Part shown: piece after piece, positions 43,283-52,267 of the stretch
Layout of the letters: every line of letters starts with the position of its first letter
Position numbering within the stretch: the first letter of the stretch is position 1
From: Corynebacterium casei LMG S-19264
GTDB lineage: Bacteria; Actinomycetota; Actinomycetes; Mycobacteriales; Mycobacteriaceae
Reading direction: 5' to 3'
Assembly (NCBI RefSeq): GCF_000550785.1
Contig: NZ_CP004350.1
Coordinates: forward strand, 972,009-1,036,008
Length of the DNA: 64,000 bases
The notes under the pieces: generated by a model
Told to the model about the DNA's origin: nothing
The model's database searches: none
What the model saw: the letters and a program-made list of their open reading frames with translations, nothing else
Made by a program: the position numbers and the translations under genes

Positions 43283-45463
43283 ATGGAAACATTTAACCAG
43301 AAAAAGCGCGGCACTGAAATCAGGCGGAAAAAGTTAAAACGCCTTGAACGGAAAGTAAGATCAAAGTCTGTAGCGTTGCGCTATTTACCCGGCGTCAGTG
43401 TCATTGTTCCGTGTTATCAGTGCTCTTCGACGTTGGAGGATACATTAATAAGCCTCTATGACCAGACCCTAGAATTTGAAGACTATGAGGTTATATTAGT
43501 ATTCAATGGTGAAGATGATGGAAGCGTAGAAGTTGCAGAGAACTTTATAGCACGGTACCCAGCAATTAATATCCGCTTCTTCTTCAATTCGGAGGCGAGC
43601 GCTGGTGCTGCTAGGAATGTAGCACTTAATTTGGTTCGGCATGCAAACATTACTTTCGTGGATGCAGATGACTTCGTCGAGAAACATTTTCTAAAGACGG
43701 CTCTCGACTCGATGCCGATTGAATCTGGCTTGGTGGCGAGTCCAATTCATAACCTGAGTACTGATGGGTCTATCGATGAATATAATGCACTAAATCAAAG
43801 GATCGTCGAACGCCAAGGGGCCACAGTGCCGATCTCCGAGGTTCCGTGGCTGCTCGGTTTCAATGCGTGTAAACTCCTATCGAGTGAACTTCTGGTTGAG
43901 TTAAGATACCGAGAAGATCTTAAGAGTGGCGAAGACTTGGTTTTCTTCGCCAGCCTTTTGAGCCTTGACCGTTTGAAGGTTACGTTCCCTGAATCGTATG
44001 AGGGCGCAGCCTACGTACGGAGAATTTCTGATAACTCTGTTTCACGGCAGGAAAAGTCTTTCGACTTCAATGTGAAGCAGCGTGTCGAATGCATGGCTGC
44101 TTTGCGAGAGATTGATACGGTAGGTTCTTCTAAGCAGGCGCGTATTTCGCTCGAGCGAGCCCAAGCCAGTTTTGTGGTTCGGTACTTAGATGAATTTCCT
44201 GAGTCGAGTGAGGACCTTGACTCCTTGTTAGTCGATATGGCTTTCGTTGATTTCCCATGGAATTGGATTAACGACGGAAAGGCCAATCACCTTGCCTTTT
44301 CATATTGTTTTCTTCCATATGCTGATACTTCCGCAGTCATTGCGGCGAAAGCAATTGCGGAACGTGAGCGACTCGTTGATGTCGTGTCTGCTTCCATGGG
44401 AGATAAAAGAGCGAAAGACCTAAGTCTCCGGTTCTTATGTTCACGTTGGCTCGATAAGGCAGTTGAAATTAATGTTCCACCTTCGTTTGCAGATTGGAAG
44501 CTAAACGTCGATTTCGCTAAGAAAGCGGTAGCAGAAGCACGGGCGCTCCAACAGTCTAAGGGCGTGCCCTATAAAACTTTATATTCACGGGCACTATGGA
44601 TGGGGTCGCATATTGCAGGGGCACTATTTAAAATTGAGTACCCAGAAACGATTTGGACCGCTGAGTTTTCTGATCCTCTTCGGTTCGATGTGGAGGGAAA
44701 GCCAAGAGTTGGCGCCGTTCCTGATGACAATGACTCGAGGCTTTTCGCAGAGTTAATTAAGACGCAAAGCCCAGTTGAAGTAGAAATATTGACGGTCTTC
44801 GATCTAGTCGAAGTCAGTACAATGCTGCTGGCCGATGAGTTGGTATTTACTAATGAGAACCAGCTAGCATATATGCTTTCCAAGTACCCAGAATCTTTCG
44901 CGGAAAAGATCCGCAAAAAGGCTCTAGTACGTGAGCATCCTTCCCCACGCCAGGCCGACTTTCAGGTCATTGAATCTAGTCCCGAGTTTAGTTCGAATCG
45001 AATTAACATAGCCTATTTTGGAGCATTCTACGTTAATCGTGGACTCGGAGACGTATTCACAGCATTGCAAAACCTCAGCGCAGCTGAGCAGCGAATGGTT
45101 GCACTCCATATTTACTGTTCTGACGTTGTAGAAGCAACTGGTCAAGTCATAGATCTAGGTCTATCCAGTATAGTATCCGTCCATCCGTATCTTCCTTACC
45201 TGCAGTTCCTAAATGCTACGACCAAGGCAGATGTGCTGTTGGTGAATGATATTCAACGTTCGGCCGGGATGGATACTAATCCTTTTCTTCCATCGAAATA
45301 TTCTGACTACAAAGCGTCGGGAACACCAATCTGGGGTGTGCTTGATCCAGGCTCACCGCTGTCGCAAAAGGAGCTGGACTTCAAATCTGAAAATAGAAAT
45401 GTGCCTTCTTCAATCAAGGTGCTCCAAGAGATCATAAATCGGTACAGAAGTCAGCTTGCTTAG
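43283..45463 (+). CDS. bifunctional-looking glycosyltransferase: GT2 domain plus GT-B-like domain
   Basis: The 726-residue protein has a basic N-terminal helix (1-32), then a GT2/GT-A domain (about 36-250; PGVSVIVPCYQCSSTLEDTL, FNSEASAGAARNVAL, FVDADDFVEKHF with the DxD-type acid cluster, LKSGEDLVFFASL). After a helical middle comes a GT-B-like C-terminal domain (about 480-725; INIAYFGAFYVNRGLGDV, PFLPSKYSDYKASGTPIWG). This fits two linkages made by one polypeptide. It is the last gene of its operon, before a strong terminator. Confidence 0.8.
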   Translation: METFNQKKRGTEIRRKKLKRLERKVRSKSVALRYLPGVSVIVPCYQCSSTLEDTLISLYDQTLEFEDYEVILVFNGEDDGSVEVAENFIARYPAINIRFFFNSEASAGAARNVALNLVRHANITFVDADDFVEKHFLKTALDSMPIESGLVASPIHNLSTDGSIDEYNALNQRIVERQGATVPISEVPWLLGFNACKLLSSELLVELRYREDLKSGEDLVFFASLLSLDRLKVTFPESYEGAAYVRRISDNSVSRQEKSFDFNVKQRVECMAALREIDTVGSSKQARISLERAQASFVVRYLDEFPESSEDLDSLLVDMAFVDFPWNWINDGKANHLAFSYCFLPYADTSAVIAAKAIAERERLVDVVSASMGDKRAKDLSLRFLCSRWLDKAVEINVPPSFADWKLNVDFAKKAVAEARALQQSKGVPYKTLYSRALWMGSHIAGALFKIEYPETIWTAEFSDPLRFDVEGKPRVGAVPDDNDSRLFAELIKTQSPVEVEILTVFDLVEVSTMLLADELVFTNENQLAYMLSKYPESFAEKIRKKALVREHPSPRQADFQVIESSPEFSSNRINIAYFGAFYVNRGLGDVFTALQNLSAAEQRMVALHIYCSDVVEATGQVIDLGLSSIVSVHPYLPYLQFLNATTKADVLLVNDIQRSAGMDTNPFLPSKYSDYKASGTPIWGVLDPGSPLSQKELDFKSENRNVPSSIKVLQEIINRYRSQLA

Positions 45464-45540
45464 TCAGGGCGTAGCGCCATCAAGAAGGCCCTACTGTACC
45501 TTGGTGCATCGAAAAGCTGATAGGACCAGTTAATTCTAGA

Positions 45541-45578
45541 AGACGAATAGAAGGCGTGAGCCTTCTATTCGTCTTTTT
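45541..45578 (+). terminator. strong Rho-independent terminator
   Basis: AGACGAATAGAAGGC pairs perfectly with GCCTTCTATTCGTCT around GTGA, giving a 15-bp stem followed by TTTT. It closes the operon of the two unknown genes and the GT2 gene. Confidence 0.92.
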
Positions 45579-45884
45579 CCGGATTTTCCAAGTAACAGAA
45601 GGACTTTTCGGGCAGGGAAAAATTCAAATTTTGAAGTGACTCGAGGAACGGGGGATGAGGTTAACTCAGATATAGCGGTCTGGACTGGTGTACAAGAGCG
45701 ATGTGTAGGAGGCAGATTAAGTCTAGGACCCAACTCCGGAGTCTGAGATGTCAAAGTGGGGTGTGATGATTCTTGTTGACAGGGAAGCCCATAACCGACA
45801 AGGATTGAGAATATGCCAAAGGCTTATCCACCACAGTTCAAGCAGCAATGTGTTGATGCGGTACTGGTGCTGGGAAAGACCCGG

Positions 45885-47335
45885 GTCAAGTCCGCGCGAG
45901 TGGTGTTTCTGCCTTTCGTTGAAACAAGCAGTGTGATGGCCTCAGGGACCGGCACGTGCTTGGTGCTGTTACTGGTTCATGCGACTTCCTTGGTGGTGGT
46001 GTCGGCGTCGATGACGTTGGCGGTGATCATTGCTTTGGTTTGCTCAAGGCTTGTCAGTGACATGTAGCGGTTTTGCTGAATCCAGTCATCATGTTGTTCT
46101 GCCAACACGGCACCAACGAGGCGCACAACAGCGTCACGATTAGGGAAGATTCCAACAACATCTGTGCGGCGCCGGATTTCTCGATTGAGCCGTTCAGTGG
46201 GGTTATTCGACCAGACTTTCTTCCACACCGACTTCGGGGTATTGGTAAACGCTAGGAGTTCATCGAGGGCTTCTTCTAGGTAGTCGGCCACGTGTGGGAA
46301 CTTCTGCTCGCAAAATGCCACGACCTCTTTGGCTTGGGACCACACCGATTCTGAGTCTGGTTGTTGGAAGATCGTGTGAAACATCGCCGATAATGTCGGC
46401 CATTGAGTCTTGGGGACCATGGCTGAGAGGTTCTTGGCGAAATGGGTTCTGCAGCGTTGCCACGATGCGTTCGGTAAAACATCACTAATAGCAAGCTGGA
46501 TTCCCAGGTGAGCATCACTGGTAACGAGGTAAACCTCGTTGAGTCCGCGGGCTTTAAGGTCTCTAAAGAACCCGGTCCATGATGCTACTGATTCCGATGT
46601 AGCGACCTGCATGCCCAATAGTTCCAGGTCACCTTCGGCATTAACTCCGGTGGCCAGCAGCACAGAGGTTTTAACAACGCGTCCGCCTTCACGGACTTTT
46701 ATCGTCAACGCATCACATGAGACATACAAGTATGGGCCGGTATCTAGTGGCCTGGTGCGGAAGTCTTCGACCATGCAATCAAGATCTTTGGCCATCTCAG
46801 AGACCTGGGATTTTGAGAGATTATTGATACCTAGACTAGCGACAAGATCGTTCATCCTGCGGGGGGATACGCCTTTAAGGTAGCAGGTGGCTATCACGGT
46901 GGTGAGTGCTCGTTCGGCCCGGGTTCGTCGTTCCAGGAGCCAGTCCGGGAAGAATGATCCGGTACGCAACTTCGGCACTGCAATATCGATGGTACCCACG
47001 CGAGTATCGAGGTCGCGGTGGCGGTAGCCGTTGCGGACATTCGTCCGAGACTCAGAAGTGGTCGCGTAGTCGGCGCCGCAGACCTGGTCAGCTTGAGTCG
47101 ACAGGATTTGGTTAATGAATCCTTGAAGCATCTCGCGCATCAGATCTGGGGATGCTTGAGCGAGCAATTCGTCTAAGTAGGTAGTGGGGTCTATAGAATG
47201 AGGGCTAGCGGTCATCGTGGTTATCCCTTTCGAGGAGATGTAGGAGTTGATTCGAAAGGTACTACGGTGGTCGCCTCATGCATTCATCAGGCCCTCACCG
47301 GTAGTTACAGATGCACCACGCTACGGGACACAGCC
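45885..47335 (-). mobile_element. second type of IS256-family element, intact
   Basis: This 1451-base element has related ends (GGCTGTGTCCCGTAGCGTGG and GTCAAGTCCGCGCGAGTGG) and a 9-base target duplication AAGACCCGG at 45876-45884 and 47336-47344, inside the IS3-family orfA remnant. It is unrelated in detail to the IS256 copies at 23 and 34 kb. Confidence 0.9.
45977..47215 (-). CDS. IS256-family transposase (second type)
   Basis: The 412-residue Mutator-type transposase has the start MTASPHSIDPTTYLDELLAQ, a TRVGTIDIAVPKLRTGSFFP block, catalytic-region motifs VSCDALTIKVREGGRVVKTS and LVTSDAHLGIQLAI, and NNPTERLNREIRRRTDVVGIF with the last acidic residue. It is full length and probably active. 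Confidence 0.93.
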   Translation of the reverse strand: MTASPHSIDPTTYLDELLAQASPDLMREMLQGFINQILSTQADQVCGADYATTSESRTNVRNGYRHRDLDTRVGTIDIAVPKLRTGSFFPDWLLERRTRAERALTTVIATCYLKGVSPRRMNDLVASLGINNLSKSQVSEMAKDLDCMVEDFRTRPLDTGPYLYVSCDALTIKVREGGRVVKTSVLLATGVNAEGDLELLGMQVATSESVASWTGFFRDLKARGLNEVYLVTSDAHLGIQLAISDVLPNASWQRCRTHFAKNLSAMVPKTQWPTLSAMFHTIFQQPDSESVWSQAKEVVAFCEQKFPHVADYLEEALDELLAFTNTPKSVWKKVWSNNPTERLNREIRRRTDVVGIFPNRDAVVRLVGAVLAEQHDDWIQQNRYMSLTSLEQTKAMITANVIDADTTTKEVA

Positions 47336-47479
47336 AAGACCCGGTAAGAAGTAGCCCGTGAATACGAGGTCTCAGCCTCGGCCTTAGGACGCTGGGTAGC
47401 TGCTGCGCAGGGCACGCAAGGTACCGGCTCCGGGTCGCATCGACGCAAAGCGGTTCCTGACTCACAGGATGCGGCCGAC

Positions 47480-48298
47480 GCGTTAACCATGAAGGTTCGT
47501 GAAGGTGGACGCGTTGTTAAAACCTCTGTGCTGTTGGCCACCGGAGTTAATGCCGAAGGTGACCTGGAACTATTGGGTATGCAGGTTGCTACATCTGAGT
47601 CTGTGGCGTCGTGGACTGGGTTCTTTAGGGATTTTAAAGCCCGCGGCTTGGATGAGGTCTATCTTGTGACCAGTGACGCGCATCTAGGTATCCAGCACGC
47701 GATCAGTGACGTGTTACCGAATGCGTCCTGGCAACGGTGCCGTACCCATTTCGCCAAGAACCTATCTGCGATGGTGCCAAAGACACAGTGGCCGACGCTA
47801 TCGGCGATGTTTCACACGATCTTCCAACAACCAAACTCAGAATCGGTGTGGTCCCAAGCCAAAGAGGTCGTGACATTTTGCGAGCAGAAGTTCCCACACG
47901 TGGCCGACTACCTGGAAGAAGCCCTCGACGAACTTTTGGCGTTTACCAATACGCCGAAATCAGTGTGGAAGAAGGTCTGGTCGAATAACCCCACTGAACG
48001 GCTTAATCGAGAAATCCGGCGCCGCACAGATGTTGTTGGAATCTTCCCTAATCGTGATGCAGTCGTGCGCCTCGTTGGTGCTGTGTTGGCAGAACAACAT
48101 GATGACTGGATTCAGCAAAACCGCTACATGTCACTGACCAGCTTGGAGCAAACAAAGACGTTGATCACCGCCAACATCATCGACGCCGACACCACCAAGG
48201 AGGTCGCATGAACCAGTCACAGCACCAAGCACGTGCCGGTCCCTGACATCATCACACTGCTTGTTTCAACGAAAGGCAGAAACACCACTCAAACGGAC
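47480..48298 (+). mobile_element. 5'-truncated IS256-type element, relative of the second type
   Basis: Homology with the intact element at 45885-47335 (opposite orientation) begins at GACGCGTTAACC near 47480 and runs to the right end ACCACTCAAACGGAC, where an IS110-family element is inserted. The missing 5' part and the direct fusion to the IS3 orfA remnant indicate a deletion or recombination event. A few bases resembling the rest of the terminal repeat (ACAACC) reappear after the IS110 at 49824. Confidence 0.75.
47489..48211 (+). pseudogene. truncated IS256-type transposase
   Basis: 240 codons from an accidental ATG match residues from about 173 to the end of the transposase encoded at 45977-47215, with scattered substitutions (FRDFKARGLDEVY for FRDLKARGLNEVY, and others). 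The N-terminal DNA-binding region and first catalytic Asp region are absent, so it cannot be functional. Confidence 0.85.
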
Positions 48299-48576
48299 AC
48301 TGATAATAGAGAGTGCGGGACAAGAACCACTCGGAATGACCCACTAGCGGACTGGCCACAATTTGATTGTGTGCCTTCGTGGCGATCTGTCTTCCGGGTT
48401 GGTTCTCGCCCCGCACCGCGATCCGGCGATTCGGTCATGACTTTATAGGAGCGTGACCCCTAACCGTGACCACCCTGGCAGGTGTCATGGTACTAGTCCC
48501 ATCAGTGTCTTGTCTGCCCGAACCCTCGGACCAGCGGCTACCTTCACCATTTCCCTATACGAAAGCGCTGACAGCC
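48299..48576 (+). ncRNA. candidate bridge-RNA region of IS110 element 2
   Basis: This non-coding left end is conserved with 24697-24978: GATCTGTCTTCC, GGTTGGTT, TTATAGGAGCGTGACC, GGCAGGTGTC and TCTTGTCTGCCCG. A protein start at 48466 is open in frame but would cross this conserved region; the shared protein begins at 48577. Conservation without coding supports a structured guide RNA. RNA ends and structure are not determined. Confidence 0.5.
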
Positions 48577-49806
48577 ATGACCACAGACATCGACTTCTCT
48601 GCAAGACCCGTCGCCGGGGTCGACACTCACACCGACACCCACACCGTCGCCACGGTGACTGCAACCGGCCGGCATCTGGCCACCGAAACCTTTCCTACCA
48701 CCAGGGCCGGCTACACACACCTGACCGAGTTTCTCAGCAAGCACGGTGTCGGCACCGTTGGAGTAGAAGGAACCAACTCTTTCGGTGCCGGAGTAACCCG
48801 GCACCTGATAGGCCGTGGCTACACGGTCGTTGAAGTCCTGCGCCCGAAGCGCAGCATCCGACGCCGGGACGGGAAGTCAGATCCGGTGGATGCCCTTGCC
48901 GCCGCGCGACAGGTCCTGTCAGGGGAAGGACTGAGTATGCCTAAAGATTCCACAGGCCCGGTGGAGTCGTTGCGAGCGTTACAGATCACCCGGAAACAGC
49001 TGGTGTCCACCACCACGACACTCATCACAACGATAAAGTCGTTGCTGGTCACAGCCCCTGATGATATCCGCGCCCGCTACGAAACCATGACTAACCACAC
49101 CCTCGTCAACGCATTGGTATACTGCCGTCCATCGCCGGATCTTAGCGATCCGCGAAATGGTGTGCTGACCAGCCTGAAGATTCTGGCCACGACCTACCGC
49201 GCGTTGCGGGAGCAGTGTGATGAGTTGGAAGCCCGGATCTCTGCTCTGGTGTCAATGATCAATCCCCATGTCAGCAATATCGTAGGATGTGGGGCTCTTG
49301 TTTCCGCTGACTTGTTGATCAGCATCGGAGATAATCCTGAGCGCATCCACTCCGAAGCAGCGCTGGCGAACTTGTGTGGGGTGGCTCCATTGCCGGCAAG
49401 ATCTGGGCGAACCAACCGGCACCGGCTTAATCGTGGTGGTGACCGGCGTGCGAACTCGGCGTTGTATCGGATTGCTCTTGTGAGGATGCGCTATGACCAA
49501 CGCACCAAAGCCTACGTAGCCAGGCGCACCGCTGAAGGGTTGTCGAAAAAGGAGATTATTCGCTGCCTCAAGCGAGCCATCATCAGAGAGGTCTACCGCG
49601 TGATCTGTACCAAGCGCAGTACGCCACAGCCCAGGGATCTTCGCCGGGATGAGCTGAAAGAACTGCGGATCGCGAAGCAGCTCACCCAGGTGTACGTAGC
49701 GCAACATTTAGGGTGCGCGTCGGCGAGGATCAGTGACATCGAGACTGGAAAACGTCCGTTAACGGAATTGGCGTCGGCCTACGAAAAATTCCTGAAAAGC
49801 GCTTGA
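48577..49806 (+). CDS. IS110-family recombinase 2 with C-terminal XRE-type HTH
   Basis: The 409-residue homologue of the recombinase at 24979 has the DEDD motifs VAGVDTHTDTH, VGVEGTNSFG and GKSDPVDALAAARQV, the serine-domain motif LCGVAPLPARSGRTNRHRL, and the same added C-terminal helix-turn-helix (LTQVYVAQHLGCASARISDI). The two proteins differ at many positions, so this is an older duplicate or an independent arrival of the same subgroup. Confidence 0.92.
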   Translation: MTTDIDFSARPVAGVDTHTDTHTVATVTATGRHLATETFPTTRAGYTHLTEFLSKHGVGTVGVEGTNSFGAGVTRHLIGRGYTVVEVLRPKRSIRRRDGKSDPVDALAAARQVLSGEGLSMPKDSTGPVESLRALQITRKQLVSTTTTLITTIKSLLVTAPDDIRARYETMTNHTLVNALVYCRPSPDLSDPRNGVLTSLKILATTYRALREQCDELEARISALVSMINPHVSNIVGCGALVSADLLISIGDNPERIHSEAALANLCGVAPLPARSGRTNRHRLNRGGDRRANSALYRIALVRMRYDQRTKAYVARRTAEGLSKKEIIRCLKRAIIREVYRVICTKRSTPQPRDLRRDELKELRIAKQLTQVYVAQHLGCASARISDIETGKRPLTELASAYEKFLKSA

Positions 49807-49917
49807 CACACTATAGGAGCATCACAACCCATCGGAGAAGCCCTACCAAAACACCGGCGTCAGCAATGTGATCGTGGAAGGGAACGATTGTGCCTGACAC
49901 TATTAAGAGCGAGGAAA

Positions 49918-49958
49918 CAGGTTCGGTCCCTCTGAATACCTCCCCGGGACTGAACCTG
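49918..49958 (-). terminator. probable terminator of the ATP-grasp/PP-loop gene
   Basis: CAGGTTCGGTCCC and GGGACTGAACCTG form a 13-bp stem with one G-T pair around a 15-base loop; on the minus strand GTTTCC follows. It lies 69 bases beyond the stop of the leftward gene. Bases 49824-49917 hold no gene. Confidence 0.6.
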
Positions 49959-50026
49959 CAAAATGGCACCTAAATTGCGGCCAGCAACCGAGTGAATATT
50001 CCGAAACTGGCAACGCAAAGGAGTTC

Positions 50027-52267
50027 TTATTTAAACCAAGTGGCTAGGAAATCGCGTACGCGGTGTACCTCATGCCAGTCAGATTCAGTGTATGGAAGTA
50101 GATTAAGTTGGCTAAACTTGCTAAATAGCGGGGTGCGTAGTATTTGTGGTGTCCATTCGTAGAAATCGGTATTAACCTTCGTCATGAAGTCCAAAGAAAG
50201 CGTTTGGGAGAAATTCGTTACCTCCTGAGGAATTGACTCATAGAGCGGCTCAATGAGGTCGGTTCTTCCTCTAGAAATAAAGTAAAGCGTAGACAATGCT
50301 GAGGTATAGGAACGGTCAAAAGGAATTTTCCGATCCCATTCAGCCCTAAAGCCACGTACAGGATTAGGCAGGCCTAGTTCATCCGAAAGCAGTGCCACCA
50401 TCGCCTGCTTGTAGTATTGTTTTCTGTCTCCGTTATTGGCTAACGACACTAGAGAGTCGGCGACTTCGTCGTAGTGGGTCTGTAGCATTATATTGGTAGT
50501 ACCTAGTTCCGTAATTCCAGATGTAATAGGGACATCTTCTAGGCCCACTGCTTCCAAAAGTGGGATCCTGCGCTCAGCTGCTGGGAATGAGAACCTTTCA
50601 CCCAATATCTGTCCAAAAACATGGTGACGAGCATTCAAATGATCGGAGCAGAGAATGGCTCCCGATGCCATGAAAAGCCAGTGGTTGCGCGTCAATGCAG
50701 TCTGCTGGTCTGGAACCTGTCGGAAGTTTGTTTTGATGGTGATTGGTGAATAGCGGCCAAAATACTCAGCTTCGCGTTTAAACCAACCCCCTAGATCAAG
50801 TGAAACCAGATGAGTGTTTTCTGGGAGAAGTGACTTGGCCGCTATTGAGTCGAATCCTCCGCTGAAACTAAGAATTGTCCCTTCGCGGCTATCTGAATTG
50901 GAGAATGCTGCACCTTGATCTACAGGTGCTGAGACCTCTGCTTCGGTGAACAACTTAATCGCTTCCAACGTCTGAGCTGAAATTTCAAAGTCAAATATTA
51001 TTGAATCAAACGCAGTTCCGCACAACGTAGCAGCGGCTACAGCAACGAGCGAGGGTGTTGTCTCAATTTCTCGATCAAATTCGTACCAAATCTCGAACTC
51101 GCCACGTTCATATCTCATAAGGAAAGAGACACGAGTTTTTGAAATCAGTAGATTTCTGAATTCGATTGTTTTATCGGGAACTGGTGTATTCACGGAAGAA
51201 TGCCCTTTCGCAAGGAACTGGTTGTGAAAATGGTCGACAATGTCATGCTCAATAAATCGCGCTCCTCCTCCATGTGTGGGATAACGGTGGAGTTCTAGCG
51301 CGGCAGCAGTATTCACTTCTAGGACATGCGCAGTTTTTTCGTCGCTCAAATCGTCGACCAAGAGATCTACCCCGGCGATTTCGAGTCCAGGAATAGCATC
51401 TTTGGCTTTCTTCGCTATATCTTTGATTTTAGGGTTTACTGAATCGGAAACATCGAGTACCAACGCGCCAACTGTAGGTGTGTTAAACGGATTTAGGAAT
51501 AAGATTTCCCCTGTCGGAAGAACATGGTTTTCGTCGGCACCCTGTTTGTCGATGAAATGCCAGTCAATTTTGGCGGGCATCTTCATAGCACGGTAATGCA
51601 CTTCTCTTTTCTTATGGAAGCCTGTTATTAACTCCGACACAGTTGACAACCCATCGCCAACCACGAAGGGCTGAAGTCGAGCAACGACACTTACTACGTT
51701 GGTCCCTACTACAAATGCACGGAGTTCGATCCCGGACACGAACTCTTCCACTAGAACATTTGAAGTACTTCTGCCATCAGCAAGTGCGTAATCCCAGGCT
51801 TTGTAAAATTCTGCCCTCGTTGAAATTCCAACGGTTACCCCCTGGGAACCGCCAGAGTCTGAGACTTTAACTACAGCCGGTTTCGGAACAATATCAAAAA
51901 AGGCGGCTGCAATTTCGCGTTCGTCAAATGCGAAATCTGAACCTGTAGGAGTTGGAATATCAGCTGTGTTCAACATGCGTTTGGTCAAGTGCTTACGCCG
52001 GCAAATTTGCTCAGTAGAAGTGGGGTGTCGGAAGACTTTGCCCCCCAGCATTGACAATGTTTCCGAACCGTCTGGTGCGGTTAAACTATGTTGTTTAAAA
52101 CGAGAATCTTCTGGAGTGGTGTCTTCAACTTTCCAGCCCTTTTCAGCGAAACCGCGCGTAATTGCCAAAATAGGTGAACGGGTGATCTCTAGATGGTTGT
52201 AGTCTAAATTTTTGTCGAGGATTTGCTCTTGAATGAACTGCTTGATGGTTTGATAATCGCCGGTCAT
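50027..52267 (-). CDS. ATP-grasp ligase fused to a PP-loop domain
   Basis: The 746-residue protein has an ATP-grasp domain (about 90-345) of the cyanophycin-synthetase/glutathione-ligase sort: KPAVVKVSDSGGSQGVTVGI, VLVEEFVSGIELRAFVVG, AGVDLLVDDLS with Asp301, and HVLEVNTAAAL with Glu317 and Asn319. After a beta-rich linker there is a PP-loop motif LSFSGGFDSIA (SGG-x-DS at 469-474) opening an ATP-pyrophosphatase-like domain to the end. Both halves activate carboxylates with ATP. GGAG before the ATG at 52267 decides the start. Likely role: linking amino acids to the glycan or making a peptide-like precursor. This is inferred. Confidence 0.75.
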   Translation of the reverse strand: MTGDYQTIKQFIQEQILDKNLDYNHLEITRSPILAITRGFAEKGWKVEDTTPEDSRFKQHSLTAPDGSETLSMLGGKVFRHPTSTEQICRRKHLTKRMLNTADIPTPTGSDFAFDEREIAAAFFDIVPKPAVVKVSDSGGSQGVTVGISTRAEFYKAWDYALADGRSTSNVLVEEFVSGIELRAFVVGTNVVSVVARLQPFVVGDGLSTVSELITGFHKKREVHYRAMKMPAKIDWHFIDKQGADENHVLPTGEILFLNPFNTPTVGALVLDVSDSVNPKIKDIAKKAKDAIPGLEIAGVDLLVDDLSDEKTAHVLEVNTAAALELHRYPTHGGGARFIEHDIVDHFHNQFLAKGHSSVNTPVPDKTIEFRNLLISKTRVSFLMRYERGEFEIWYEFDREIETTPSLVAVAAATLCGTAFDSIIFDFEISAQTLEAIKLFTEAEVSAPVDQGAAFSNSDSREGTILSFSGGFDSIAAKSLLPENTHLVSLDLGGWFKREAEYFGRYSPITIKTNFRQVPDQQTALTRNHWLFMASGAILCSDHLNARHHVFGQILGERFSFPAAERRIPLLEAVGLEDVPITSGITELGTTNIMLQTHYDEVADSLVSLANNGDRKQYYKQAMVALLSDELGLPNPVRGFRAEWDRKIPFDRSYTSALSTLYFISRGRTDLIEPLYESIPQEVTNFSQTLSLDFMTKVNTDFYEWTPQILRTPLFSKFSQLNLLPYTESDWHEVHRVRDFLATWFK

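Larger units (their letters stand above)
45757..47479 (+). mobile_element. remnant of the same IS3-family element, interrupted by an IS256-type element
   Basis: Starting TGGGGTGTGATGATTC at 45757, this is a second copy of the left end and orfA of the IS3-family element seen in inverted orientation at 40705. It is split at 45884/47336 by an IS256-type element. It then continues (CCGGTAAGAAGTAGCC onward) to CAGGATGCGGCCGA at about 47479, where it fuses abruptly to a truncated IS256-type transposase. orfA again has the stop after LGKTR. The rest of the element is missing. Confidence 0.82.
48299..49823 (+). mobile_element. IS110-family element 2, inserted at an IS256-type end
   Basis: The left end ACTGATAATAGAG and right end TATAGGAGCATC match IS110 element 1 (GCTGATAATGGGA and CATAGGAGCATC). 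Its left flank is CGGAC of a truncated IS256-type element and its right flank ACAACC, so it split that element's terminal repeat as GAC/AC, the same position used by element 1. Length is 1525 bases, with no terminal repeats. Confidence 0.8.

Noticed and set aside
48466..48576. Upstream extension of IS110 recombinase 2
   Set aside because: The added residues have no counterpart in recombinase 1 and run through the conserved non-coding block; the shared protein start is 48577.
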